From: Candidatus Methanovirga meridionalis
GTDB taxonomy: Archaea > Methanobacteriota > Methanobacteria > Methanobacteriales > Methanobacteriaceae
Direction of reading: 5' to 3'
DNA: 18,045 bases
Assembly: GCA_031289325.1 (NCBI GenBank)
Contig: JAITPS010000068.1
Span: 1-18,045, forward strand
The translations under genes were made by a program, and so were the position numbers. The notes below the pieces were generated by a model. That model was not told the origin of the DNA. It searched no databases and saw nothing but the letters and a program-made list of their open reading frames with translations. The first letter of the stretch is position 1. The number at the start of each line of letters is the position of its first letter. Positions 1 through 8,100 of the stretch are shown here, one piece after another.

Positions 1-1
1 A

Positions 2-253
2 TACGAAAACTTCAAAACAACCATAACAATCAGCATACTTAACTATAACTTAGTTAAAGGTAGCGAATTCTTTGAATATCAAACAACAACATTCACAGAT
101 AAAGATAAAACGAAAGGAAAAATAGAACACTACCTTATCCAACTACCTAAATTTAGAAAACAGATAAAAAAATTAATAAAAAAAAACATGGATTCAAACA
201 TTTCACAAATTATTTATATGATAAAAAATTATATAGAATATTATTGTTTTTAG
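2..253 (+). pseudogene. Rpn-family PD-(D/E)XK nuclease/transposase, C-terminal part of the catalytic domain, frameshifted
   Basis: The reading frame is open from base 2 (the gene starts before the window) to a TAG at 251-253. The visible 83 residues (ITISILNYNLVKG near the start, HYLIQLPKF in the middle) resemble the end of the PDDEXK_2 domain of Rpn proteins, which are nucleases linked to recombination and, in bacteria, to phage defence. The frame ends at a T5 run (247-251). One extra T would join ...IEYYC directly to FLDNKTNDKILKEI in the frame that continues to 699, giving the usual Rpn layout of nuclease domain followed by a charged lysine/glutamate/glycine-rich tail. I therefore read this as the broken upstream half of one gene. 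A sequencing slip in the homopolymer is the main alternative. The catalytic motif residues lie outside the window. Confidence 0.66.
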
Positions 254-294
254 ATAACAAAACAAATGATAAAATATTGAAGGAGATTTTAAAA

Positions 295-699
295 ATGGAT
301 GCTACACTATCAAATATTAACAACCATAAAACTTACATAGAAGAAAGTAATCAAGGATCAAAAACAATGAAAGAGTTTCTTATTGAATATAAGAAACATA
401 ATCAAGAAACTATAAATTGGGATGAAGTAAGAGCCGACGGTAAAAAAGAAGGCAAAATTGAAGGCAAAATTGAAGGATTAAAAGAAGGTAAGCTTAAAGG
501 ATTAAAAGTGGGTAAACTTGAAGGATTAAAAGTGGGTAAACTTGAAGGATTAAAAGAAGGTAAGCTTAAAGGATTAAAAGAAGGTAAGCTTAAAGGATTA
601 AAAGAAGGAGAAATTAGAAAAGAAAAAATAATCATTGAAAACATGAAAAAATATGGTTTATCAGATGAAGAGATACATGAAATAATAAATAATAAATAA
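295..699 (+). CDS. C-terminal tail of the Rpn-family gene, with its own ribosome binding site and start
   Basis: This is the downstream half of the broken Rpn gene. The frame is open from 244 (TTG) but the best start is ATG 295, preceded by AAGGAG at 280-285 with 9 bases of spacing; this gives 134 residues. The sequence has an N-terminal helical part, then roughly residues 43-105 of GLKEGKLK-type octapeptides, then a helix ending in KYGLSDEEIHEIINNK, which matches the closing ...GLSIEEI... element of Rpn tails. In E. coli, Rpn genes are known to make a short C-terminal product from an internal start that inhibits the full-length nuclease; the strong internal site here would allow the same, but that role is inferred. 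If the frameshift is real, only this short product would be made. Confidence 0.55.
   Translation: MDATLSNINNHKTYIEESNQGSKTMKEFLIEYKKHNQETINWDEVRADGKKEGKIEGKIEGLKEGKLKGLKVGKLEGLKVGKLEGLKEGKLKGLKEGKLKGLKEGEIRKEKIIIENMKKYGLSDEEIHEIINNK
475..610 (+). repeat. 24-bp in-frame tandem repeat in the Rpn tail (about 5.6 copies)
   Basis: Units begin with GGATTAAAAG at 475, 499, 523, 547, 571 and 595 (the last is partial). Each encodes an octapeptide of the form GLK(E/V)GKL(K/E). Two variants occur (GAAGGTAAGCTTAAA and TGGGTAAACTTGAA endings), in the order A-B-B-A-A. Such arrays expand and contract by slippage without breaking the frame. Confidence 0.9.
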
Positions 700-743
700 T
701 AAATAAAATAATAAATAAAATAATAAATAATAAATAATAAATA
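688..743. repeat. AAATAAATAAT-type simple repeat after the Rpn gene
   Basis: A low-complexity run of AATAAATAAT and AATAAAATAAT units overlaps the last codons (NNK) and the stop of the Rpn gene and continues for about 45 bases downstream. No function is evident. Confidence 0.8.
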
Positions 744-936
744 ATTATAATTTTAAAGAGTTGTGGACATTTATCATCCACTATTTTTATCATTCACTAC
801 TTTATTTAAATAATTTAAATTCATTATAATTTAAAAGTGGTATGGTTTTTAGTGTTTTGTTTTTTAAAAAATCTTCTATTTTTTTAAGTTATTTTTGATT
901 TTCTTAATTTTAAAAAATTTTCTATTTTTTAAAGTT

Positions 937-956
937 AGAAAAACGAAGTTTTTCTT
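937..956. other. Small hairpin next to dispersed repeat copy A
   Basis: AGAAAAAC, loop GAA, GTTTTTCT forms an 8-bp perfect stem. It lies directly before the repeat copy at 957-1000. A similar run (AGAAAAAAGTTTTTCTTC, 1674-1691) precedes the copy at 1690-1730, so the hairpin appears to belong to the repeat family. Confidence 0.55.
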
Positions 957-1000
957 AATTTTTCAATTGTAAAGATCTATTCTTTTTTTTTACATTGCAT
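957..1000 (+). repeat. Dispersed intergenic repeat, copy A (one end)
   Basis: This copy reads AATTTTTCAATTGTAAAG, then ATCTATTC, a T run and TACATTGCAT. It aligns with the segments at 1539-1580, 1690-1730 and 3978-4018, whose shared pattern is AATTTTTCAATTACGAAA, ATCCATCCTC, TTTTTACA and TGCA. No matching inverted end was found for this copy. Confidence 0.6.
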
Positions 1001-1045
1001 ATTTTCTTTTTTTAAAAATTTAATATAACTATTCAATTATTGTTT

Positions 1046-1083
1046 TTCATATTTTTAATTTTAGTTCATATTTTTAATTTTAG
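1046..1083. repeat. 19-bp tandem duplication
   Basis: The sequence TTCATATTTTTAATTTTAG occurs twice head to tail (1046-1064 and 1065-1083). No function can be assigned. Confidence 0.9.
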
Positions 1084-1146
1084 TTTTTAGTCGATGCAAA
1101 TAGCTGTGATTTTAAGTTCAGAAGATTCAATAATGTTTATTTTAAT

Positions 1147-1191
1147 TAAATAGAATTCAAATTTTAATTTTTATGGTGTTAATTCTATTTA
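1147..1191. repeat. 11-bp perfect inverted repeat
   Basis: TAAATAGAATT (1147-1157) and AATTCTATTTA (1181-1191) form a perfect 11-bp stem with a 23-base loop. It could be a transcript hairpin or the edge of an old insertion; nothing around it decides. Confidence 0.6.
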
Positions 1192-1437
1192 AAAATTTGA
1201 AAGTATTTTAGAATTTTGAATTTAAACAAATTATCTTAAACATCAAACCTCAACTATCTTGGATTTTTCATGATAGTCAGACACCTTGATTATCTAATAT
1301 AATACTTTTAAGTATGTATAAATAATATATTATTATTATAATGCTATAAAAATGTTTGTAATTAATTATTTATTTTAAATATCTATTCTTGAAGATTTAT
1401 TTTCAACTTGTGAGAATACATTCATCTGTTTAAAAAG

Positions 1438-1580
1438 ACAGTGTAAATTTAGCATGGAAATTAAAAATCTGAAAATTAGTTTTTAGGCAAAAAAATTTAA
1501 CACATATACATGTCATCGAATTTTTAGCATGTATTATTAATTTTTCATTCGCGAAAATCCATTCTCTTTTTACAATGCAT
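1438..1580 (+). repeat. Dispersed intergenic element, copy B, with imperfect inverted ends
   Basis: The left end ACAGTGTAAATTTAGCATGG and the right end (1539-1580, ending CTCTTTTTACAATGCAT) resemble each other in inverse orientation. The interior (ATTAGTTTTTAGGCAAAAAA, then ATTTAACAC) aligns with the interior of the element at 3909-4018 (GGTTTTTAGAGAGAAAAAAT). Copy B carries an extra segment of about 33 bases with its own 7-bp inverted repeat (ATACATG 1506-1512, CATGTAT 1528-1534). No coding capacity; MITE-like by shape only. Confidence 0.55.
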
Positions 1581-1597
1581 TTTTTTAAGTTAGAAAC

Positions 1598-1634
1598 GAA
1601 AAATCTTCGATTTTTCTAAGTTATCTTCGATAAC
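1598..1634. other. Two adjacent perfect hairpins with the same TTC loop
   Basis: GAAAAATC-TTC-GATTTTTC (1598-1616) and GTTATC-TTC-GATAAC (1620-1634) lie 3 bases apart. Both close on C-TTC-G, which is unlikely for random AT-rich DNA. They sit between repeat copies B and C. Confidence 0.6.
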
Positions 1635-1689
1635 AAATCTTTGATTTTCCGCATTGAAATTTTTTATCAATTAGAAAAAAGTTTTTCTT

Positions 1690-1730
1690 CATTTTTCAAT
1701 TATGAATATTCATCCTCTTTTTACAGTGTT
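1690..1730 (+). repeat. Dispersed intergenic repeat, copy C (one end)
   Basis: CATTTTTCAATTATGAATAT is followed by TCATCCTCTTTTTACAGTGTT. It matches the right end of the elements at 1438-1580 and 3909-4018 and lies about 125 bases before the sortase start. Confidence 0.6.
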
Positions 1731-1856
1731 CAATTAATGATTTCATTTTAGGTCAACTTTTTTCGTTTTTTGTTTAAATTCAATTTATAATTTCATGTTC
1801 AGTTGAAAAATATTATGTAGGTATTAATATAATATTATATGAAATGTGATTTTTAA

Positions 1857-2435
1857 ATGGAGTTTAGAACTGTTATACTTATTTTATGTATATTAAAAGG
1901 TGTTTTATTGGATAATACATCTAAAGAGCCTTCAAAAGGCAAAGTTGTTTTGCATGGTCATAGGACTTTATTAGGTTCTCCTTTCCTGCGACTTAATGAA
2001 CTTAAACAGGGAGATAATATATCTCTTAATTGGCCTGGAATAGGAAAGGTGAATTATGTTGTGGATAAATCATATATTATAATTCCTGATTATAGGATTA
2101 GTTTAGTGAATCATACTAATAACTTGTATATGGTGACTTGTGATTCAGTTGGTTCAACAGCAAGAAGATTGATTGTTGAGTCATCTTATTTGGATACTAA
2201 GCCATTGGATTCAACTGTAAATAGGATGAATTATAATATGATGATATTGTTGATGTTGGTAGGATTCTTTATAATTGGATTTATTGTTAGTTATTTTTAT
2301 CCAGTTAAGGAAGATAGAAAGTTTTTATTTGTTTTGATAGTGTTGATTACAATGATTTTGCTTGGGTTAATTAAATATCCAATTTATCCTGTTTATTTCT
2401 CTTTTTTAGTTAATATAGGATTAAATTTTGGTTAA
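1857..2435 (+). CDS. Sortase family transpeptidase, apparently lacking the N-terminal anchor
   Basis: Sortases cleave a C-terminal sorting motif and join the protein to the cell wall. The core is clear: GHRTLLGSPFLRLNELKQGD carries the catalytic His35, YMVTCDS the catalytic Cys95, and TARRLIV the arginine (Arg103 or Arg104). Three hydrophobic segments follow (about residues 127-148, 155-172 and 175-191), giving the C-terminal membrane bundle I recall from methanogen sortases. The N-terminus is short: family members normally have a transmembrane anchor and the first beta strands before the KGxVVLxGHRT region, but here only about 25 residues precede it. An in-frame TAA (1854-1856) touches the ATG, no ribosome site is visible, and the upstream DNA does not encode the missing part in another frame. 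It may be truncated or a pseudogene. The neighbouring ALPs with LxxTG-like ends are plausible substrates. Confidence 0.82.
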   Translation: MEFRTVILILCILKGVLLDNTSKEPSKGKVVLHGHRTLLGSPFLRLNELKQGDNISLNWPGIGKVNYVVDKSYIIIPDYRISLVNHTNNLYMVTCDSVGSTARRLIVESSYLDTKPLDSTVNRMNYNMMILLMLVGFFIIGFIVSYFYPVKEDRKFLFVLIVLITMILLGLIKYPIYPVYFSFLVNIGLNFG

Positions 2436-2570
2436 AATAAAATGTTATCCATTTAAATATCTTATTCCGTCTAAAAACAAGGAACAATGTCATATAAATA
2501 GATATTATAAATTTAATAAAATTTGATAAAAATCACCTATTAATTCATAATATGGTAACCTTTAAATATA

Positions 2571-2580
2571 ATGTAAAAAA
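2571..2580 (+). promoter_or_regulatory. TATA box candidate (distal) for the cysteine peptidase gene
   Basis: TTTAAATATA matches the archaeal TATA consensus. Transcription would begin about 25 bases downstream, leaving a leader of about 205 bases before ATG 2813. Confidence 0.45.
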
Positions 2581-2685
2581 AAATAGTATTGTTGATAAAT
2601 TAAAATTTAATTATTTTGAATATATAATTGTTTTAATTTTATCAGGTAATATTTTAAAAAATAATCCCTTTTCAATAAAAAATTC

Positions 2686-2721
2686 ATTGAAATGTTGATT
2701 ATAATTGAAATGTTGATTATA
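2686..2721. repeat. 18-bp tandem repeat upstream of the peptidase gene, possible operator
   Basis: ATTGAAATGTTGATTATA occurs twice without a gap (2686-2703, 2704-2721). It lies about 30 bases upstream of the proximal TATA-like box, where an activator could bind. Regulatory use is inferred from position. Confidence 0.7.
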
Positions 2722-2752
2722 AATTAAGAAATAGTTGAAAAAGACTAATGGG

Positions 2753-2760
2753 TTTATATT
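2753..2760 (+). promoter_or_regulatory. TATA box candidate (proximal) for the cysteine peptidase gene
   Basis: TTTATATT lies about 55 bases before the start codon, so transcription would begin near 2780 with a short leader containing the GGAG ribosome site (2799-2802). Confidence 0.45.
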
Positions 2761-2812
2761 TAAATTTAAGAATCGTTGGTTTTTTTATATAATAAAATGG
2801 AGTATTGATTAA

Positions 2813-3808
2813 ATGTTGAGAATGAAAAAAATTGTGACCATAGGATTATTAATTCTATGTTTAAGTGGAGTATTATTTATGTCATCACTATCTGCCTCTA
2901 ATGAGAATAGTTCTACTACCTATTTATCTAATGGTAATCTGTATAATATTAGTGCAGAACCATATATAAATGGTAATATTGGACATATAATACTAACGGT
3001 TAAAGCAACTAAAGATGTTACTAAGACTTTTCTTATTAATGGAAGAAAAATAAGTTTAAATAATAATAAATCTGTCGAACTAAACACCACTGATTTTGAA
3101 ATTCCTGCAGGTGGAGTTATTAGAATTTTAGAAGTTAGTGAAGAAAACGGCGATAAAATCGCTAATTTAACTGTTGAATTTGGAAGTAATGGAACTAATC
3201 AAGGCGATAGTACTGTTATATCCTCCAGTTCTACAGCAAGTAATGATTTTCTAAATAATGGTGTCTCAACTTTTGGATACACTTGGTTATCTAATAATGA
3301 AAGAATTATGTTGAACTGGTTAGCACAAGTAACAGATTATACTTGTGGTCCTCATGCGATTGTTAAAAGTATATATGATTTTGTAGGTTATGAATACAGT
3401 GAAACTTCTGTTTCCAAAAATTATGGTGCTGTAATTGGTAGTAGTGGTACAACCCATGGTCAATTAGAAACCATATATAGAAATGCTGGTTGGGCTGCAG
3501 GGTTTGATATGAGATTTAATTGGTATACATTTAATGAAATTGGTGGTTGGGAAGGTATTCGTAATGCTGTTAGTGATCCTAATAAGAATGTGATTATCCA
3601 TAATCTTTATAAGAATACTTGGGGACATTATGAGTTTGTTCTTAATGTTAATACCGATACTCAAAAGATCAGATTGGATAATAGTTTACCAGCCACTACT
3701 GCTCAATGGGGTGGTTGGGTTGAAGATAGAAGCTTTGCTACAATGAAGCAATATATGGATGGTATTAGTCAAAAAAGTGTTCTTGTTGTTACACATTATT
3801 ATGGTTAA
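2813..3808 (+). CDS. Secreted papain-fold (C39-like) cysteine peptidase with an N-terminal beta module
   Basis: The start ATG 2813 follows GGAG (2799-2802) with 10 bases of spacing. Residues 1-29 form a signal peptide (KK, then hydrophobic IVTIGLLILCLSGVLFM, small residues at SASN). Residues about 37-124 form a beta-rich module similar to residues 64-157 of ALP2. Residues about 170-331 look like a C39-type peptidase: DYTCGPHA carries the nucleophile Cys178, GTTHGQLETIYRNAGW matches the conserved mid-domain helix, WGHYEFVLNV carries His272, and IRLDNS carries Asp289. The triad is complete and the length is sufficient. Substrate is unknown. Pseudomurein peptide cross-links (as cut by C71 endoisopeptidases, which share a Cys-His-Asp triad) or surface proteins are reasonable guesses for a secreted enzyme beside a sortase. 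It has no anchor after the catalytic domain, so it may be released or held by its N-terminal module. Confidence 0.75.
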   Translation: MLRMKKIVTIGLLILCLSGVLFMSSLSASNENSSTTYLSNGNLYNISAEPYINGNIGHIILTVKATKDVTKTFLINGRKISLNNNKSVELNTTDFEIPAGGVIRILEVSEENGDKIANLTVEFGSNGTNQGDSTVISSSSTASNDFLNNGVSTFGYTWLSNNERIMLNWLAQVTDYTCGPHAIVKSIYDFVGYEYSETSVSKNYGAVIGSSGTTHGQLETIYRNAGWAAGFDMRFNWYTFNEIGGWEGIRNAVSDPNKNVIIHNLYKNTWGHYEFVLNVNTDTQKIRLDNSLPATTAQWGGWVEDRSFATMKQYMDGISQKSVLVVTHYYG

Positions 3809-3836
3809 ATAAAACCCATCTATTTAAATACTATTA

Positions 3837-3849
3837 TTTTTTTTTTTTT
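3837..3849 (+). terminator. Oligo-T terminator after the peptidase gene
   Basis: A run of 13 T residues begins 28 bases after the stop codon, without an obvious stem. This fits archaeal U-tract-dependent termination. Confidence 0.6.
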
Positions 3850-3908
3850 AATAAGTATTCATAAAATAGATAATAATTTCAAAAACCTTTTTTGTTTTTT
3901 TATTATGG

Positions 3909-4018
3909 TACTGTAAAAAGATGATGAAGATTTAAAATTTGGAATTTGGTTTTTAGAGAGAAAAAATTTAGACCATTAATTTTTCAATTACGAAAATCCA
4001 TCCTCTTTTTACACTGCA
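3909..4018 (+). repeat. Dispersed intergenic element, copy D, with inverted ends
   Basis: The left end TACTGTAAAAAGATGATGAA and the right end ATCCATCCTC-TTTTTACACTGCA are imperfect inverted copies of each other, bounding about 110 bases with no coding frame. It is related to the element at 1438-1580 and shares its right end with 957-1000 and 1690-1730. The size and inverted ends suggest a MITE-like element or a mobile hairpin; no target-site duplication could be defined in this AT-rich DNA. Confidence 0.6.
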
Positions 4019-4025
4019 GTTTATA

Positions 4026-4110
4026 AGTCATTATGGAAAAGTTTTTAAATTTTAAATGATAATTTTTTTATTAAATTATTTAATTTTAAATATCACCTTA
4101 TAAAATTCTA
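4026..4110 (+). repeat. AGTCATTATG block, first of three copies
   Basis: From AGTCATTATGGAAAAGTT to TTTAATTTTAAATAT this block matches 8461-8547 and 12575-12662. Each copy introduces an AT-rich tandem-repeat zone, and the other two lie in the 3' flanks of ALP1 and ALP2. Confidence 0.8.
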
Positions 4111-4261
4111 TAATTTTAGCCTTATAAAATCCCATAATTTAGCCTTATAAAATCCTATAATTTTAGCCTTATAAAATCCCATAATTTTAGCCTTATAAAA
4201 TCCTATAATTTTAGTCTTATAAAATCCTATAATTTTAGCCTTATAAAATCCTATAATTTTA
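4096..4261 (+). repeat. About 24-bp tandem array, seven copies
   Basis: Units start with CCTTATAAAAT at 4096, 4120, 4143, 4167, 4191, 4215 (TCTTATAAAAT) and 4239, and read on as CC(T/C)ATAATTTTAG. Six are 23-24 bp and the last runs into plain AT sequence. There are no spacers, so it is not a CRISPR array. Confidence 0.9.
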
Positions 4262-4541
4262 AATTTTATAATTATAATAATATAAATTTTAATAATATAA
4301 ATTTTATAATAGTATAAATTTTATAATAATATAGATTTATTTTAAATTAATATTTTAATATTTTTTAATAATTTTAATATTTTTTAATAATTTTAATATT
4401 TTTTAATAATAATTATTCTTAAAAAAGTTATTTATTAAAACTACTATATTTAATTTTAAATATTATTTTATAAAAATATATAATTTTAAATATTAATTCA
4501 TAAAAATCCATAATTTTAATTATTACCTTATAAAAATATAT
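4262..4541. repeat. Degenerate AT-rich repeats between the two arrays
   Basis: Contains AATATAAATTTTA runs (about 4275-4325), three copies of a 19-bp AATATTTTTTAATAATTTT unit (about 4357-4410), and a TTATTCTTAAAAAAGTTATT block (about 4410-4435) that recurs at 4917-4950, 8694-8730, 12746-12785 and 12929-12968. No gene. Confidence 0.65.
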
Positions 4542-4871
4542 AATTTTAATAAAAATCTATAATTTTAAATATAAATCTATAATTTTAAATATAAATCTAT
4601 AATTTTAAATATAAATCTATAATTTTAAATATAAATCTATAATTTTAAATATAAATCTATAATTTTAAATAAAAATATATAATTTTAAATATAAATCTAT
4701 AATTTTAAATATAAATCTATAATTTTAAATATAAATCTATAATTTTAAATATAAATCTATAATTTTAAATATAAATCTATAATTTTAAATATAAATATAT
4801 AATTTTAAATATAAATCTATAATTTTAAATATAAATCTATAATTTTAAATATAAATCTATAATTTTAAATA
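4542..4871 (+). repeat. 20-bp tandem array, about 16 copies, upstream of ALP1
   Basis: The unit AATTTTAAATATAAATCTAT repeats in exact 20-bp register from 4561 to 4860 (15 units), flanked by partial units. Only a few units vary, for example AAAAATATAT at 4671-4680 and ATAAATATAT at 4791-4800. Each unit contains TTTTAAATATA, which resembles an archaeal TATA box. Confidence 0.95.
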
Positions 4872-4985
4872 TTATACCTATATTTTGATCAATATAACTA
4901 ATTTTAAATTAATATATTTTAATAATATTTATTTTTAAAAAAGTTATTCATTGATAGATTTACCAAAATCACTATAATGGAAAAC

Positions 4986-4994
4986 TTTATATAT
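4986..4994 (+). promoter_or_regulatory. TATA box candidate for ALP1
   Basis: TTTATATAT follows AAAAC and is the best TATA match between the 20-bp array and ALP1. Transcription would begin near 5015-5020 and give a leader of about 150 bases. Confidence 0.55.
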
Positions 4995-5062
4995 GAATGT
5001 AATTATAATAAGAACCAATGAAATAATGATCTGGTGATCATAAAAAATATTTCAGAAAATCT

Positions 5063-5106
5063 AAGAAACTTAAGTTTATTAGAAACTTAAGTTATTAGAA
5101 ACTTTC
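5063..5106 (+). promoter_or_regulatory. CTTAAG-centred palindromes repeated in the ALP1 leader
   Basis: AAACTTAAGTTT (5066-5077) is a perfect 12-bp palindrome, and AACTTAAGTT (5084-5093) repeats it 17-18 bases later within a TATTAGAAACTTAAGTTATT-type tandem unit; a third AGAAACTT follows at 5098-5105. Placed between the predicted transcription start and the start codon, it could be an operator or an mRNA structure. Confidence 0.45.
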
Positions 5107-5170
5107 TATAAATAAAATAATTTTGCAGAATGTTATAATTGAAGTGAAACTGCATAACAATGTGATAAAA

Positions 5171-8100
5171 ATGAATTTAAAACCTAATATTAAAATAATA
5201 GTCATGCTCCTATCAGCTATTATATTGGTAACTGCTATTGGAGTATATGCGGATGTTGAAAGTCAAAATGCAACCCTAAATAATTTGAGTATAAATCCTT
5301 TAGACGATGATCTTGGAGATAATAGTGATGATATTTATGTTGATCCATTAAATGGTAATGATAATGGTACTGGTAATAAATCTTCACCTTATAAATCTAT
5401 TAATACAGCTGTAACTAATGCTACAAATGGTACTACTATTCATCTAAGTAATGGTAATTATACTGGTGTCAATAACACGAACATTAAGATTGATAGTAAT
5501 ATAGCAATTACAGGTGAAAGTGATGATGGGGTTATCATTGACGGCAAAAATGCACAAGATACACGTTTTTTTTATTGTGATGGAGGAGAATATAATATAA
5601 CTTTTAATAATATAATTTTTCAAAATGGTAATCATTCATTAGGTGGAGCAATATTTGTTAATAATACAAATCTTTTAACTATAAGCAATTGTAATTTTAC
5701 AAATAATCATGCTGTAGGTCCGAGTGGTGGGGGAGCAATTCATTTTAATTGTACATTAAAGCTAAATAATGATCAGTTTATAAATAATAGTGCACCAGTT
5801 GGTCTTGGAGGTGCTTTATATAGTGATGGTGGAGATTATTCATATACCAATAACTGTACATTTATAGGAAATAATGCGACACATGGTGGTGCAATAGACC
5901 ATGTTTATGGAAATAATGAAACCATTGTAAACTCAGTTTTTATAAACAATACAGCAACATCATCTGGGATAAGAGGTGGTGGTGCTATACATATTCATGG
6001 TGTTGATGATGATAATGATGATATACGCAATCAGGGTTTCACTATAGAAAATTGTAGTTTTACAGGTAACCATGCTAATGATGAGGGAGGTGCAGTTCAT
6101 ACAGAAGATGCAAACACACAAATAATTAATTGTAATTTCACAAATAATTCAGCTGGTGATAAAGGAGGTGCTGTATTTACTAGTGATTTCATTGGTTTGA
6201 AAATTGATATTTCTAACTTCACAGATAATTCAGCTGTTAACAGTGGAGGAGCTGTATTTACTAGTAATTCTAATGGTTTGGAAATTGATAATTCCATATT
6301 TACTAACAATATAAATAATACAATTTTTGTTAGTGGGAATAACAGTATTTTAACCAATCTAACAATATTTAACAACACAGGATATAATGATACAAGCAAA
6401 GACAGTCGTAATGCTCTTACATTCTCTGGTTATAATAACACTCTTAATAGTTCAAATATAACAAGCAATCAAGGAAACGGTGTTTGGTTCACTTCTGGAG
6501 GAGAAAATTATCTTGTAAGCTCAACAATAATAAATAACACTCGTAATGGTGTCATAATAATGGGTAGTAGTAATAATACCATTAACTATAATCGCATATA
6601 TGAAAATGGTCTTGGTATGGATATAGGTATGAATCTACCTAATTCTAATGATAATAATATTAATCATAATTGGTGGGGTTACAACGATATCACAAACCAA
6701 ATCAATGATACTGGTACCAATACAAATAATACAGATCATTATGTTCTTAACTTATCTGTTCTTAACTTATCTGCTCCAGATATTAGTACTCCAGATATTA
6801 GTACATTAGTAAATGATAGTAAAATATACAATGATTCAAGTATGAATAATGCCACACTTAAATATAATTTCATACTTAACACAAGTGAAATTCTATACGA
6901 TAAACCTAACTTACTTCCTTATTTTGTTGTAAATGTGACATTTAAAAACAATACGGCTAATGAGGATATAACTACATATCTTGATAGGGATATTAGAGAT
7001 CCTAACTCCTACAATCAACTTATAAACTTTTCAGCAAGAACAAACTATTCTGTTGAAGCATTATCTGATGGTGAGGATGTTATGTTAGATATTCTTTCTC
7101 CTTTAAGGGCTAATGTTACAATAACTAAAACTGCAAATAATACTAATGTTAGTAATAATACTAATATTAACTTCACCTTAACTGTGAGAAACGATGGTCC
7201 TGATAATGCTACAAATGTTACAGTTAAAGATCTTTTAAATACAAGCAACTTCGATTACATGTCAAATAATGCAAGTGCAAATGCAACATATAACGATGCA
7301 ACTGGTGAATTAACTTGGAATGTTGGAGATCTTGAAGTTAATCAAAGTGCATCTATAAATATTAGTGTTAAAGTTATTGCAACAGGTAATTTACTTAACA
7401 TAGCTAATGTTACAGGTGATAACACTCCTCCAGGTCAAGATAATGAAGATAATGTGACTATAAAATCACATCCAATATATGATGCAGAGATTACTAAAAC
7501 GGTTAATAATAAAACTCCTAATATTGGTGATCTTGTCAATTATACTATAACAGTTAAAAATCTTGAAGATTCACAAACTTTTAATGTAACAGACACACTT
7601 GATAGTAGATTAATATACATTCCATCCAATCCAAGTAGTAATGTTAGCTATGATAACAATACTATTTCATGGAATATTGGTGAATTAGAAGTAAATGGAA
7701 CTGTAAGCTTAAATATTACTGTAAAAGTAAATGGTAGTGGAAACATTACGAATCTTGCAACATTAAATGCTTCAAATATGCCACCAAAAAATTCCTCTGC
7801 TAATATAACTGTGAATCCACCTAAATATTATGCAGTGATTAATAAAACGGTTAATGTTACAAAGCCTAATATTGGTGATTTTATTAAGTATACTATAACA
7901 GTTAAAAATCTTGAAGATACACAAACTGTTAATGTAACAGACATACTTGATAATAGATTAATATACAATTCATTCACTTCAAGTAAAGGAAACTATGATA
8001 ACAATACTGGTTTATGGGATATTGGTGAATTAGGAGTAAATGAAACTGTAAGCTTAGATATTATTGTAAAAGTAAATGGTAGTGGAAAAATTGCGAATCT

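Larger units (their letters stand above)
700..1856. other. Gene-free AT-rich region with scattered repeats and hairpins
   Basis: No reading frame with coding character is visible on either strand. The stretch contains a short GTGGA/TCCAC inverted repeat near 764-783, copies of a dispersed repeat (957-1000, 1438-1580, 1690-1730), a 19-bp tandem repeat, an 11-bp inverted repeat and several small perfect hairpins, listed separately. No tRNA- or rRNA-like fold was recognised. Much of it looks like decayed mobile or repeat DNA between the Rpn remnant and the sortase gene. Confidence 0.6.

Noticed and set aside
402..644. Minus-strand frame coding SLPSFNPLSLPSFNP-type repeats
   Set aside because: It is the antisense reading of the 24-bp repeat in the Rpn tail and has no independent coding signals.
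2813..3808. Calling the peptidase a pseudomurein endoisopeptidase (C71, PeiW/PeiP type)
   Set aside because: The triad order fits, but no pseudomurein-binding repeats are visible and the CGP plus GTTHGQL pattern reads better as C39-like; the substrate is left open.
4096..4871. CRISPR array suggested by regularly spaced repeats
   Set aside because: The units are head-to-tail with no variable spacers, and there are no cas genes in the window.
5123..5170. TTG 5123 as the start of ALP1
   Set aside because: No ribosome site precedes it, and it would add 16 residues before an otherwise standard signal peptide beginning at ATG 5171.
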